In this document: positions 16,763 through 25,816 of the stretch, piece after piece
How the letters are laid out: the number at the start of each line of letters is the position of its first letter
Numbering within the stretch: the first letter of the stretch is position 1
Assembly: GCF_019100565.1 (NCBI RefSeq)
Contig: NZ_JAHRID010000007.1
Location: 148,155 to 212,154 of the forward strand
DNA from: Arsukibacterium indicum
Lineage (GTDB): Bacteria; Pseudomonadota; Gammaproteobacteria; Enterobacterales; Alteromonadaceae
Direction: 5' to 3'
DNA length: 64,000 nucleotides
The notes under the pieces: generated by a model
Told to the model about the DNA's origin: nothing
The model's input: only the letters and a program-made list of their open reading frames with translations
The model's database searches: none
Made by a program: the position numbers and the translations under genes

Positions 16763-17768
16763 TCGGGACATTATCAGCCGGTTCGACTTTGCTACATTGG
16801 GGCCCGAGCTGATTTTAGATGCGTTGTTGCAGCTTGGGCTGGATGTCAGCAGTGGCTTGCTGGCATTAAATAGTTACGAGAATCGGGTGTATCAGTTTAC
16901 TGCTTACCCTGATCACAGTGAGCAGGCGCAAAAGTATGTGGTGAAGTTTTACCGGCCAGAGCGCTGGAGCCCACAGCAAATTCAGGAAGAGCATGATTTT
17001 GCGTTTGAACTGGCAGACGCTGATATCCCAATGGTGGCGCCACTGCGCTTTAACGGCGACAGTTTACTGCAGTATCAGGGCTACTATTTTGCGGTTTTCC
17101 CCAGCCGTGGCGGCCGTACTCTGGAAGTGGATAATGACGAACAACTGGCTATGCTGGGGCGTTTTCTGGGCCGGATGCATCAGGTTGGCGCTAAAAAAAC
17201 CTTTAGTTACCGGCCCACGTTCAGTGTTGACAGTCATTTGCTGCAAAGTCAGCAGGTTCTGGCAAAGCTGGAGCTTATTCCGGAATATATGCGGCCTGCT
17301 TTTGATACCGTGCTGCAGCAGGTAATCGCAGAGGCCAGTCGTCAGTATCAGCCAGCACGGCAAATCCGCCTGCATGGTGATTGTCACGCCGGCAACCTGT
17401 TTTACGTTGACCAGGGGCCGTTTTTTGTTGATTTAGATGATTGCCGAACCGGCCCTGCTATTCAGGATATCTGGATGATGCTGTCGGGCGATCAGCAAGA
17501 GCAGCGAATGACGCTGGAGCTGATGTTGGAAGAGTATGAACAATATTGTGAGTTTGATCCTGCGGAACTAAAATTGATCGAGCCACTCAGAGCAATGCGT
17601 ATAGTGCATTACATGGCCTGGTTGGCGCGACGCTGGCAGGATCAGGCCTTTGTTCAGAGTTTTCCCTGGTTTGCCACCGATAAATACTGGGAGCAACAAT
17701 GTCTGGTGTTAAAAGAGCAGCTGGCATTATTACAGCAACCGCCGTTATCACTGGTGCCAGGCTACTGA
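16749..17768 (+). CDS. srkA: Stress response Ser/Thr kinase SrkA (YihE/RdoA)
   Basis: A 339-residue kinase of the choline-kinase-like fold. Recognisable parts: GLLALNSYENRVYQF (nucleotide loop), YVVKFYRPERWS (catalytic lysine strand), LHGDCHAGNLFY (catalytic loop) and FVDLDDCRTGP (metal-binding aspartates). SrkA protects against stress-induced death and in many genomes precedes dsbA, as here. The start is a TTG overlapping the end of ccoG, with AGGGGAA just upstream; no better start exists in frame. Length matches the family (about 328). Confidence 0.93.
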   Translation: MPAVNRDIISRFDFATLGPELILDALLQLGLDVSSGLLALNSYENRVYQFTAYPDHSEQAQKYVVKFYRPERWSPQQIQEEHDFAFELADADIPMVAPLRFNGDSLLQYQGYYFAVFPSRGGRTLEVDNDEQLAMLGRFLGRMHQVGAKKTFSYRPTFSVDSHLLQSQQVLAKLELIPEYMRPAFDTVLQQVIAEASRQYQPARQIRLHGDCHAGNLFYVDQGPFFVDLDDCRTGPAIQDIWMMLSGDQQEQRMTLELMLEEYEQYCEFDPAELKLIEPLRAMRIVHYMAWLARRWQDQAFVQSFPWFATDKYWEQQCLVLKEQLALLQQPPLSLVPGY

Positions 17769-17819
17769 CAATTTGCTAAGCTACAGGCCTAACCGGCCTG
17801 ATTGAGGATAGAGATTAAA

Positions 17820-18461
17820 ATGAAAAAGTTGTTATCACTGTGTTTTGTTGCGCTGTTATTGCCACTGGCGGTAAGTGCTAATTCAAAGTTTGTCGAAGGT
17901 AAGCACTATGAGGTTATTGCTGAGCAAGCATCAGCTAAACCGGTCGTTAAAGAATATTTTTCATTCTTTTGCGGCGGCTGTTATGGGTTCGAGCCGGTAG
18001 CCCAGAGCCTGGCCAAAAAACTGCCTGACGACACCGAATTCAAAAAAGTGCATGTCGATTTTATTCGTGCGGCGTCCCCTGAAATTCAGAATATGCTGGC
18101 CCGCGCTTATCTGGTAGGTAAAAATATGGGTAAAGGTGACCAGATTGCTTCGGCCATTTTTAACCAGATCCATCGTAGCCGGGTGCCATTTACCAGCGAG
18201 GATGATGTGCGCAGCCTGATGCTGATTAACGACATTGAAGCAGAAGAATATGAAAAAGCGATGCGCAGTTTTTCAGTGCGTGGTGCGGCCAGTCAGATGA
18301 AAAAAGAGCAAACTGAATTGTCAGAAAGCCGGGTATTGAGCTCAGTGCCAATGCTGGTAGTCAATGACAAATATAAAATTCTGAATGAATCACTGAATCA
18401 GCGTAATCTGGAAAATGAGTTGCAGGAGCTGATCAGCTATCTGCTGCAAAAAGACGCTTAA
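17820..18461 (+). CDS. dsbA: Thiol:disulfide interchange protein DsbA
   Basis: A 213-residue periplasmic oxidoreductase with a signal peptide (1-21, SANSKF boundary). The thioredoxin-fold active site reads FFCGGCYGFEP (Cys51, Cys54) and the cis-proline loop is SSVPMLVV. The dipeptide between the cysteines is Gly-Gly rather than the usual Pro-His of DsbA, which should alter the redox potential. The upstream M at 17802 is rejected because MKKLLSLCF begins a standard signal peptide with GAGGAT before it. Neighbouring srkA supports DsbA rather than another thioredoxin-like protein. Confidence 0.92.
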   Translation: MKKLLSLCFVALLLPLAVSANSKFVEGKHYEVIAEQASAKPVVKEYFSFFCGGCYGFEPVAQSLAKKLPDDTEFKKVHVDFIRAASPEIQNMLARAYLVGKNMGKGDQIASAIFNQIHRSRVPFTSEDDVRSLMLINDIEAEEYEKAMRSFSVRGAASQMKKEQTELSESRVLSSVPMLVVNDKYKILNESLNQRNLENELQELISYLLQKDA

Positions 18462-18486
18462 CACAGACTAACGTATTGGTTTTAAC

Positions 18487-18515
18487 AAAAGGGCTGAAAT
18501 TTCAGCCCTTTTTTG
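18487..18515. terminator. Terminator after dsbA
   Basis: Stem GGGCTG / CAGCCC (arms extend through AAA/TTT), then TTTTTT; the left flank is AAAA, so it may work in both directions for the convergent gene pair. Confidence 0.85.
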
Positions 18516-18518
18516 TAT

Positions 18519-19382
18519 CTAACGCGGTACGTCTATCCGTTGTTTTACATATTTCAGCTGTGCCACTATGGTAAAGGTCATAATAACCAGTAGTGACCAG
18601 GAGCTCCACTTACCTATATGTACTGCCGACCAGGCCCCCAACTGGTTTGGATAACTCCACAGCCCCATAAAGGTACTGATATTCTCAGCCAGCCAGATAA
18701 AAAAGCCGACCAGAATAAACCCCAGCAATAGTGGCATACTGCGTTCGCGATCCAGCGGCGTAAAATAGACAATAGTGCGGGCATACAGCCCCAGGGTTGC
18801 GGCCGCGATATACCAGCGATAATCGCCGATAAAATGATGAGTAAAAAAATTGGCATAAATTAGCAAAGCCACCAGCACCGCCATCCAGTAAGGCGGATGA
18901 TGCACCACCCGTTGCTGCAGTAAACGCCAGCTTTGAATAATATAACTGCCTACCGCGGCATACATAAAACCGGCAAAAAGCGGTACACCAAATACTTTAC
19001 TGTAGGCAAAATCGGGGTAACTCCAGGATTGGATGGCACCAGAGGTTTTAAACACCTCCAGCGCAAACCCCACCAGATGAAACAAGCAAATGGCTTTTAA
19101 CTCGTCAACGGTTTCCAGCTTGCTCCATACCATCCAGTACTGAATCAGCAATGCCAGGATCAGTAACATATCGTAGCGGGGAACCCCAAATAAGCCGGTT
19201 CGCGGCACCAGTAATACCGAAGCGAAAAATAGACCAACAAACAGGCAGGCCCGGGCTTGTTTCAGGCCAAAAAACCAGAACTCCCAGCAGAAACGTTTCA
19301 GACCGGCAGTATGCGGTGGTGGGGTAACCTGCATTAACCAGTTGTCCAGCCGGTTAACGCCGTTTGTGGTAAAAGATGACAT
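18519..19382 (-). CDS. DUF817 family integral membrane protein
   Basis: A 287-residue protein with about eight membrane helices. The segment EFWFFGLKQARACLFVGLFF and the later FAYSKVFGVPLFAGFMYAAVGSYI fit the DUF817 family, whose function is unknown; the conserved E and paired aromatic/histidine residues inside helices hint at an enzyme or cofactor-binding role, which is inference. An ATG at 19382 is chosen over a TTG seven codons earlier. It converges on dsbA. Confidence 0.8.
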   Translation of the reverse strand: MSSFTTNGVNRLDNWLMQVTPPPHTAGLKRFCWEFWFFGLKQARACLFVGLFFASVLLVPRTGLFGVPRYDMLLILALLIQYWMVWSKLETVDELKAICLFHLVGFALEVFKTSGAIQSWSYPDFAYSKVFGVPLFAGFMYAAVGSYIIQSWRLLQQRVVHHPPYWMAVLVALLIYANFFTHHFIGDYRWYIAAATLGLYARTIVYFTPLDRERSMPLLLGFILVGFFIWLAENISTFMGLWSYPNQLGAWSAVHIGKWSSWSLLVIMTFTIVAQLKYVKQRIDVPR

Positions 19383-19482
19383 AAAAAGTCCAAAGTAAGA
19401 CAATGATTTAAGCTAACCTGTCGCTACGTTGCAGGCAAGGGTCATGTTAAAGTAGCAAGCTGAATTAATACTGAGCAAACTT

Positions 19483-20022
19483 ATGAAAACCTTACCAATA
19501 GTGGCCGCAGGTTTTGGTGATGCCGCTGCTGCCTTCCGGGTTTATATTGCCAGGCGGCCACCAATGGCAGAGTATGCCGGGTTAAGTGAGGTAAAACCGC
19601 TACTGACAGATGAGATAAACCTGATCAACAGCGCTTGTGGTAACGGCTGGCGCAAGGTATTTAACGTGTATAGCAAACTTTTGTTTGAGCTGGATACAAA
19701 ACAGTTTGCGTATAGCCGGCAAGCTGGCAGTTGGCAGCAGTACCGGGACCAGCATTTACTGCAGGTAGGGAGTGATACCGCATTACTGTTTAGCATTCCC
19801 GGGTTAAATCCTGAAACGAGTGACATTCATATTATTGCCGGGCGAAGCCACGCCAGAATGCTGCTGGACAGCGGTTTAAAGGCGCAACTTAACTGGCTGA
19901 ATCAGGAATTTGCAATAGATAAGTTTAACCGGCTGCTGGTATGCCCGTATTTTGACTATCGCCAGCTTAATAATGAAAAGCTGGCTTATTTAGCTCAGCT
20001 AATAAAGGATTTAGATGAATAA
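19483..20022 (+). CDS. Conserved hypothetical protein paired with nucleotidyltransferase-like gene
   Basis: A 179-residue soluble protein, no signal or membrane helix. The C-terminal half contains LFSIPGLNPETSDIHIIAGRSHA and a region reading KFNRLLVCPYFDYRQLNNEKL. I recognise it only as a conserved gammaproteobacterial protein without known function. Its stop overlaps the start of the next gene by eight bases, so the pair is co-translated. Confidence 0.7.
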   Translation: MKTLPIVAAGFGDAAAAFRVYIARRPPMAEYAGLSEVKPLLTDEINLINSACGNGWRKVFNVYSKLLFELDTKQFAYSRQAGSWQQYRDQHLLQVGSDTALLFSIPGLNPETSDIHIIAGRSHARMLLDSGLKAQLNWLNQEFAIDKFNRLLVCPYFDYRQLNNEKLAYLAQLIKDLDE

Positions 20023-20485
20023 TAGTAAGCTACTGGCACAGTTGCAGCAGCTATGTGAATTATTACGCCCATTGCAGTTTGGCGTGGGAGGTAGTTGCTT
20101 GCTGTGGCAGCTGGGGCTGGAAACGTCTCCCAATGATATAGATATTGTGTGCAGCGAGGATGACTTCGCTGCTATTTGCAATAAGTTAGCAGCAGAGTTT
20201 CAATTGCAGGAAAGGCCTGCACACAGTGAATATTGCAGCAGCCATTTTGCCCGCTTTAGCAGGCAAGGCTGGCCAGATATTGAGCTGATGGCCGGCATAG
20301 CTGTGAAGCAGGGCGACAGCATTAGCCGCTGGCAATTTAATCCGCAACGTTGCCACTGGCAAAACAGCGTATGCTGGATGCCACCTGCTGACTGGTTACA
20401 GCTTTATCAGTTATTTAACCGGCCACAACGAGTGGTGCAGTTACGACATTATTTAGTGCAATTGCGGCTGGGTACGATCAGCTAG
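20015..20485 (+). CDS. Nucleotidyltransferase-fold protein (MNT-like)
   Basis: A 156-residue protein. GVGGSCLLWQLGLETSPNDIDIV (residues 26-48) has the G-G-S helix start and the D-x-D pair of the polymerase-beta/minimal nucleotidyltransferase fold; DIEL further on (about residue 90) can provide the third acid. Possible roles include RNA or protein nucleotidylation or antibiotic-type adenylation; none is proven. It overlaps the upstream hypothetical gene. The partner lacks the R-x4-6-H motif of HEPN proteins, so a MNT/HEPN toxin pair is not supported. Confidence 0.7.
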   Translation: MNNSKLLAQLQQLCELLRPLQFGVGGSCLLWQLGLETSPNDIDIVCSEDDFAAICNKLAAEFQLQERPAHSEYCSSHFARFSRQGWPDIELMAGIAVKQGDSISRWQFNPQRCHWQNSVCWMPPADWLQLYQLFNRPQRVVQLRHYLVQLRLGTIS

Positions 20486-20868
20486 TCGGCAATTTCCACA
20501 GCGGTTGGTATCAGCTGATAGCCGTCGGCTTTATCTTCGCCTTGTTCCCATACCTTTAACAGGCCTGTCGCATAAGCGGTTTTGCCCTTGGCGCTTAACG
20601 GAAACACCATATCGCCATCGCGCACTTTTATTCTGAACGGCACATTTTCATTGCTGGCAGTAAATTTCATCCAGCAGCCCTGTTTGCTGCATACCGAGTC
20701 AACCGTGCCTGAAATTGTTACCACTTGCTGTAAGTGCATTTTCGGCTCAGCTAACAACTGCGATACCGGCATCGCCGCTTGTTTATCAACAACTTCACCA
20801 AAAACGGTGGCAGCCTGAACGCTGAAAAGTGTTGTGGAAAATGCCAGTGCTAAAAGTGTTTTATACAT
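20482..20868 (-). CDS. DUF4920 family exported protein
   Basis: A 128-residue protein with a signal peptide (1-19, cleavage near VQA-ATV). The core VVTISGTVDSVCSKQGCWMKF with its C-x4-C-W motif is diagnostic of DUF4920, thought to be an OB-fold-like periplasmic domain with a possible metal site at the cysteines. Function unknown. The 3' end overlaps the convergent nucleotidyltransferase-like gene by four bases. Confidence 0.8.
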   Translation of the reverse strand: MYKTLLALAFSTTLFSVQAATVFGEVVDKQAAMPVSQLLAEPKMHLQQVVTISGTVDSVCSKQGCWMKFTASNENVPFRIKVRDGDMVFPLSAKGKTAYATGLLKVWEQGEDKADGYQLIPTAVEIAD

Positions 20869-21111
20869 AGTTATGCTCCCGAAGCGGATAGCCTATTCTG
20901 GCGCATTAGCTGAGAAAGGCAAGCGTTTGCAATATCGGATCTAGAGCGCTGTGGTTAGTTTCTATCCTTTGTTGGTTGGTAAATAAACTAAGGTAGCTTA
21001 CAAAGTAAACGAAAAGGCTTTAATGTAAAATAAATATGAACTTTTGTTTTACTTTGCTGTTTTCCGGCTGTAGTATGCGCGCCGCAATCAACAACATAGG
21101 GAAATAAAACA

Positions 21112-21900
21112 ATGACATTGAAGTACATCCTGCCAGCCATCGCGCTTACCGCTACTGCTGTTTCTGCCGAAGAGTATCAGCTGTTTACTGAGCTGCAGGC
21201 TGAGCATTTGCGGGTCAGTGGTGATAATGAAACCACCTGGTCACTTAATGGCAGCTATTTTTTTGACAAAATACAAACTCTGGGGCCATTGGACCAGTTT
21301 AAGTACATTCTGAATGTAAGTAATGTTTCAGCCTCGTTTGCCCGTGCTTTTGATGAAAATAGCTATGGCATTGGCGGTGAGTATTTTGCTGAGAACGGCC
21401 TGGTATTTTCAGCTGGCCACTATCGCTATGATGATTATGATGTCAGTTCAGTTGGTTTGGGTTACTTAATTTCAGAAAACTTTATCGTTCGCGCAGTTGC
21501 CGTAAAACCTGAAGGCGACGATACCAACTTCCAGTTTTTAGCCAGCTATAATCATCAGCTGCAGGGTAACGACTACCTTGGCTTTACCGCCACTGTTGAT
21601 GATGAATTCGATTTCTTTACCATCAGCAGCAAATATTTTGCCAGCCTGGGTGGCGATCGGTTTATTACCATCGGTGCAACTATCGCTGACAACGACGGCG
21701 ATACCAGCTGGGGTGCATCAGCAGACTATTACTTCTCTAAGCTGACTTCTGTTGGTGTGTCTTACGATAAAGAAGATAGCTACCGCTTAGATGCCAAGCA
21801 TTTCTTTAATCAGAATTGGGCGTTGGAAGCCGGCTTTGCCAGCAATGCTGATAACTCAGATCTTAAGGTCTACAGCCTGAGCATAATTGGTCAGTTCTAA
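21112..21900 (+). CDS. Putative outer-membrane porin
   Basis: A 262-residue protein with a signal peptide (1-18, cleavage near VSA-EEY) and a body of alternating polar/aromatic strands such as YSLSIIGQF, ending in the C-terminal phenylalanine required by the BAM machinery. It resembles the putative-porin group common in Alteromonadales; the pore or ligand is unknown. It has its own long upstream region of about 240 bases and is followed by a strong terminator, so it is probably a single-gene unit with regulated expression. Confidence 0.8.
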   Translation: MTLKYILPAIALTATAVSAEEYQLFTELQAEHLRVSGDNETTWSLNGSYFFDKIQTLGPLDQFKYILNVSNVSASFARAFDENSYGIGGEYFAENGLVFSAGHYRYDDYDVSSVGLGYLISENFIVRAVAVKPEGDDTNFQFLASYNHQLQGNDYLGFTATVDDEFDFFTISSKYFASLGGDRFITIGATIADNDGDTSWGASADYYFSKLTSVGVSYDKEDSYRLDAKHFFNQNWALEAGFASNADNSDLKVYSLSIIGQF

Positions 21901-21928
21901 ATTTCTCTGGTAGTTCCACTGGTGTTTT

Positions 21929-21952
21929 GGGCAACTTCGGTTGCCCTTTTTT
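21929..21952 (+). terminator. Terminator after porin gene
   Basis: Perfect seven-base stem GGGCAAC / GTTGCCC with a TTCG tetraloop, followed by TTTTTT. Confidence 0.92.
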
Positions 21953-22367
21953 ATGCCTGTGCCCATTTCGCTTTTACTTTATATAACTGATAAATGAAAA
22001 GAGGATAAAGCAGTAATCCAAGGTCAACCTTTCCCTTGGTCAACAGGCTCAAACAGGCGTCGGCAAGGCCCAGATAACTTAGAATAAGACAGGCTATTAA
22101 CCCCCAGTAACGACCGGTAATCAAGCCATAAAAGCTGGCGGCAGCAGCAATAAAAAACAGCCAGATCATTCCAAATGCCATGCCAGCGCTTTCAGTAGTA
22201 ATGGTGATAAAAGCAGGCAGTTGCTGCTGATAGAGAAAGCCGGTGATATACAACAGAAAAAGAAAATGAGCGCCCAGCAGGCAAACACCCAGAAACTTTA
22301 ACCAGACAGGTACGCTGAGGCTGCGCTTATTTTGCAGGGTGTAATCCCGGGAAAACGTTGTTTGCAT
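21951..22367 (-). CDS. Four-helix membrane protein of unknown function
   Basis: A 138-residue protein with an N-terminal cytosolic segment and four hydrophobic helices (about 22-45, 58-80, 85-105, 112-130). No family recognised. It ends at the terminator it shares with the porin gene. Single-gene unit. Confidence 0.65.
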   Translation of the reverse strand: MQTTFSRDYTLQNKRSLSVPVWLKFLGVCLLGAHFLFLLYITGFLYQQQLPAFITITTESAGMAFGMIWLFFIAAAASFYGLITGRYWGLIACLILSYLGLADACLSLLTKGKVDLGLLLYPLFIYQLYKVKAKWAQA

Positions 22368-22563
22368 GACATATCCTTAGTTAGCAAACCTATTACTCAG
22401 CCGAGTGTTGCATGATTGTAAACTTGAGGCAATTGATTAATAAGCAGTCAGGTTCAGCTGATGTAGGCCTGGCACAAAAATTCTCTCAATGTGACTTATT
22501 GTCCGTGGTACATAGCCCGTCGCCGTTTAATACTCTGGTTAATTAAGCAACCGGAGTAACAGC

Positions 22564-22785
22564 ATGTTAAGCGTCGCCAGAAGCAATGATATCAAGGTGC
22601 CATATGAGGAAGAGATAAACGGCTTCACGATTTATATAGAAGATAATCCTGACCGCTGGTGTGGTGGTTATATCTGGTCGGTAAGCAAGAATGAATCTGA
22701 AGTGGAATCGGGTCTGGAGTTCAGTGCTGTAGAGGCATTTAAACAGGTTCACACATACGTATTGACACTAATAACAGTCCCTTGA
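22564..22785 (+). CDS. Small hypothetical protein upstream of the R-M genes
   Basis: A 73-residue acidic protein with no membrane segment; the stretch NGFTIYIEDNPDRWCGGYIW reads like a folded beta-rich core. The ATG has CCGGAG 8 bases upstream. It lies on the same strand as the methyltransferase gene, 128 bases before it. No family recognised and no helix-turn-helix, so it is not an obvious controller protein of the R-M system. Confidence 0.5.
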   Translation: MLSVARSNDIKVPYEEEINGFTIYIEDNPDRWCGGYIWSVSKNESEVESGLEFSAVEAFKQVHTYVLTLITVP

Positions 22786-22822
22786 ACTTGCGATTGCTGT
22801 ATTTATGATCATACTGTTTAAG

Positions 22823-22842
22823 TACTGTATAAAAGAACAGAT
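22823..22842 (+). promoter_or_regulatory. LexA-like box before the methyltransferase gene
   Basis: TACTGTATAAAAGAACAGAT contains CTGT-N8-ACAG, close to the gammaproteobacterial SOS box. It lies just before a TTGACA (22850-22855) that could be a -35 element for the methyltransferase gene at 22914. Binding is not shown; the match is by eye. Confidence 0.45.
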
Positions 22843-22913
22843 ATATCAATTGACAAAAAGGGAGGAACAAGTGATGATTCGTCACACGTTTTTCCCTTTC
22901 GAGGGAGGCAATC

Positions 22914-24296
22914 ATGGAGCAACTGTCCTTGGATATGCAGTCCACAGAAGATCGAAGCGGCAAAGATCTTATAGAAAAATTGTTGGAAATATACGACCAG
23001 AAATTCATCGGTGAATGTCTTAATAAATTTTCGCCGGGACACTGGTGTCGTGAAACAATTAACCGCTGGTTAAAAGGCAAAGCCACTCCGGTTCTCAGTA
23101 TGGCGGAGTTCGAACATTTGCAAAGCCTGTTACCAACAGAAAAGGTAAAACCTGAAACAGCTGATTTTCGTTTTATAGATTTATTTGCGGGTATTGGTGG
23201 TATTCGCAAAGGGTTTGAAGAGCAAAATGGTTTGTGTGTTTTTACCAGCGAATGGAATAAATACGCAGTTCGCACATACAAAGCAAATTATGCATGCAAT
23301 GAAAAGTACCATACCTTCAACGAAGATATCCGTGATGTCACGCTAAGCCATATTGACGGAATTAGCGAAGAAGAAGCGTACAGCCACATTAGGAATGTAA
23401 TACCTGATCATGATGTACTGCTGGCAGGCTTCCCCTGCCAACCATTTTCTATTGCCGGTGTGTCAAAGAAAAATGCGTTAGGCCGGGCTCATGGTTTTGA
23501 GTGTAAAACACAGGGCACCCTGTTTTTTGATGTGGCAAGGATTATTGCAGCCAAACAACCGGCAGCCTTTGTGCTTGAGAACGTAAAAAACCTTAAAAGC
23601 CATGACAAAGGACGGACATTCAAAGTAATTATGGAGACCCTGGACGAGCTGGGGTATTGGGTCGCAGATAGTGATGTTACTGGTTCAGGTGATCCGAAAG
23701 TTATTGATGGTAAACATTGGCTGCCACAACACCGGGAACGAATCGTCCTTGTTGGTTTCCGTAAAGACCTGAACGTTCATAATGGTTTTACATTGAAAGA
23801 TATCGCTAAAATGGCACCAGCTACTAAGCCGCTACTTGGTGAAATACTTGATAAAGAGGTTCCGGACAAATATATATTGACTCCGAATCTCTGGCAGTAT
23901 CTTTATGATTACGCAGCTAAGCATAAAGCAGCTGGAAATGGTTTCGGTTTTGGCTTGGTGAACGAAGACAGCCATAGTACCAGAACACTTTCCGCTCGTT
24001 ACTATAAAGATGGTTCAGAAATTCTTATTGACCGGGGCTGGGATTTCAATAAAGACTTTGCCGATGATGAAAATCTCAAAAACAGGCCACGAAGGCTCAC
24101 TCCTCTTGAGTGTTCAAGACTAATGGGTTTTTGTAGAACCGGTGAAAGTAGTTTTAAGATTCCAGTCTCTGATACTCAGGCATATAAGCAGTTCGGTAAT
24201 TCGGTAGTGGTACCGGTATTTCAGGCCGTAGCCCAATTGATGAAAGACCGGGTAATGCAGGCTGTAAATAAGCAGAATCGTAAAGCAGTCGCCTGA
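22914..24296 (+). CDS. dcm: DNA (cytosine-5) methyltransferase, Dcm/M.EcoRII type
   Basis: A 460-residue C5 methyltransferase closely resembling E. coli Dcm over its whole length, including the N-terminal extension of about 85 residues. Motif [11 protein letters not shown], motif IV FPCQPFS (catalytic Cys175), motif [10 protein letters not shown], motif VIII QHRERI and motif [11 protein letters not shown] are present. The close match predicts methylation of the inner C in CCWGG. The ribosome site GGGAGG lies 6 bases before the ATG. A convergent EcoRII-like nuclease and a Vsr gene complete the set. GC content appears lower than in the flanks, suggesting acquisition. Confidence 0.93.
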   Translation: MEQLSLDMQSTEDRSGKDLIEKLLEIYDQKFIGECLNKFSPGHWCRETINRWLKGKATPVLSMAEFEHLQSLLPTEKVKPETADFRFIDLFAGIGGIRKGFEEQNGLCVFTSEWNKYAVRTYKANYACNEKYHTFNEDIRDVTLSHIDGISEEEAYSHIRNVIPDHDVLLAGFPCQPFSIAGVSKKNALGRAHGFECKTQGTLFFDVARIIAAKQPAAFVLENVKNLKSHDKGRTFKVIMETLDELGYWVADSDVTGSGDPKVIDGKHWLPQHRERIVLVGFRKDLNVHNGFTLKDIAKMAPATKPLLGEILDKEVPDKYILTPNLWQYLYDYAAKHKAAGNGFGFGLVNEDSHSTRTLSARYYKDGSEILIDRGWDFNKDFADDENLKNRPRRLTPLECSRLMGFCRTGESSFKIPVSDTQAYKQFGNSVVVPVFQAVAQLMKDRVMQAVNKQNRKAVA

Positions 24297-24326
24297 AGGT
24301 TTGGTCAATTTACAACTGATCCTATA

Positions 24327-24364
24327 TACCTACGTTAGGTAATTGAAATCACTTAACGTAGGTA
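24327..24364. terminator. Hairpin between convergent methyltransferase and nuclease genes
   Basis: Perfect 11-base arms TACCTACGTTA / TAACGTAGGTA with a 16-base loop. There is no long T-tract on either side, so it may be a weak bidirectional terminator or another structure. Confidence 0.45.
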
Positions 24365-24454
24365 GTCAAGAATGCTTCCAAGCTACTCAAATAAATAAAG
24401 CGACATTATTCTTAATAGTTTAAGAGTATGCTGATTATTGTAAAAAGTTCTGGT

Positions 24455-25678
24455 TTACGTTTTTAGTGAACGGATTTCAGCTATGAAGTCACCAAAACTC
24501 ATTAGCCAAGATGCCTGCGCTGTTGTGTATGTTTCATGCAAAGCCTTCGGTACTACGAGCTGTAAGTTCAAACTTTGCATTTGATCAGTTTGTGCCTCGC
24601 TAATAGCATGCTCAAGAGTGATAAGGTGTTTTTTCTCGATTCTACTGCCTTCGGCTAGAACTTGCCTCCAACGGTCCTTGCAAGTGGTTTTTGCTCCGAG
24701 TATACGAAGGCGATCCGCAGGAAAAGTAAGATCTTGATACTTACCAGAACTTGGAAAAAGAAAATCAGGTTTTTGTTTTCCTTCTGTCAGCGCGCCGCGT
24801 TGAAAGATGAGCTTGTTCTCTTTTAGAATATGTTCGATATGGTTTTCAAAAGCATGCCCACTTCTGGATTTTCTTCGGTTCTGAACACTGAGTGAAAAAC
24901 TGACAAAAGCATCTACATCATCGCCGTTTTCGCCAAATCCACTCTTGAGTTTTTCTTTGACAATATGCCTTTCCAACTGCCTAAACGCAGACTCTTCCGT
25001 TTCCATCCATTGAATGAGAGCATTGTCAGGGGTTTCAATAGGGCATACTTCAGGGGAATATCTTCTCGCAAACTCTGAGAAATTCCTTGTTTTAGGAAAA
25101 GCATTACCAAACTCTTCTAATATTAAGTCCAGATAGTCGCCATAAGTGTGGCCAATTTCAAGCCCATAACGAGCAAACATTAGCCTAATAGGTGTGGCAA
25201 TACTGCTCTGAATTTCTACTTTCTTAAGTCCCTTTTCGTTTGCATTTAGACTTTGAGCGCCAAATATTGCTCGGACCTGGTTTTCGTGTTCACTTTGCGG
25301 TGGACAGAAAATCATCAGAAGTTGTCTTTCATGCGTGAGGGCTATCAAAAAGAAATCACCGGTCTGAAAGCGCTCAGTGACATCATTCGATTTGTAGTAC
25401 AGACGCCATTCTGGAGAACGATCTGGATCCTTAAAGCGACAGTCGTACCAAGTTACAATATCTTCATTTAATATTGTGAAGCCATCATCTTCTAAATAAA
25501 CTAGTGTTGCCGGTATCTTCGTTTGCTTACCATCATTATGCATGCCAAGGTACTCGCCAATACCCGCGAGAGGAAGGCCACCGATTTCATGCTGGTTGGA
25601 TGTTTTTGGATCAGCGTCAACGGCACTGAGATACTTAAATGCAGCGGCTTTAAATACGTCATTTAGCTGCTCGAACAT
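24455..25678 (-). CDS. EcoRII-like type II restriction endonuclease
   Basis: A 407-residue nuclease. The C-terminal domain (about 265-400) aligns by eye with EcoRII: NRRKSRSG, then KPDFLFPSSG (Asp305), then AKTTCKDRWRQ (Lys330), then LVVPKALHETY. The 25-residue spacing of Asp to Lys equals that of EcoRII. The N-terminal half shares a short NQHEIGGLP element with the EcoRII effector-binding (B3-like) domain but is otherwise diverged. EcoRII cuts CCWGG and needs a second copy of the site. It faces the methyltransferase gene tail to tail. Some other specificity within the family is possible. Confidence 0.85.
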   Translation of the reverse strand: MFEQLNDVFKAAAFKYLSAVDADPKTSNQHEIGGLPLAGIGEYLGMHNDGKQTKIPATLVYLEDDGFTILNEDIVTWYDCRFKDPDRSPEWRLYYKSNDVTERFQTGDFFLIALTHERQLLMIFCPPQSEHENQVRAIFGAQSLNANEKGLKKVEIQSSIATPIRLMFARYGLEIGHTYGDYLDLILEEFGNAFPKTRNFSEFARRYSPEVCPIETPDNALIQWMETEESAFRQLERHIVKEKLKSGFGENGDDVDAFVSFSLSVQNRRKSRSGHAFENHIEHILKENKLIFQRGALTEGKQKPDFLFPSSGKYQDLTFPADRLRILGAKTTCKDRWRQVLAEGSRIEKKHLITLEHAISEAQTDQMQSLNLQLVVPKALHETYTTAQASWLMSFGDFIAEIRSLKT

Positions 25679-25816
25679 TTGTTCAACTCCCGATTGCTAT
25701 TTCTAGATAGTAGTTTGAGTGCTTTGATAATTGATACTACCACTGATAATTGCTACTGAATATTAATCGTCAAAGTCTGATTATTAACATATAGCGTTTG
25801 TGAGAAAGGACAACTG

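Noticed and set aside
19483-20485. MNT/HEPN toxin-antitoxin pair
   Set aside because: The partner of the nucleotidyltransferase-like protein lacks the R-x4-6-H HEPN motif.
22805-23014. A 69-codon frame over the start of the methyltransferase gene
   Set aside because: It overlaps 100 bases of the methyltransferase in another frame, while the methyltransferase start has its own ribosome site and full family match.
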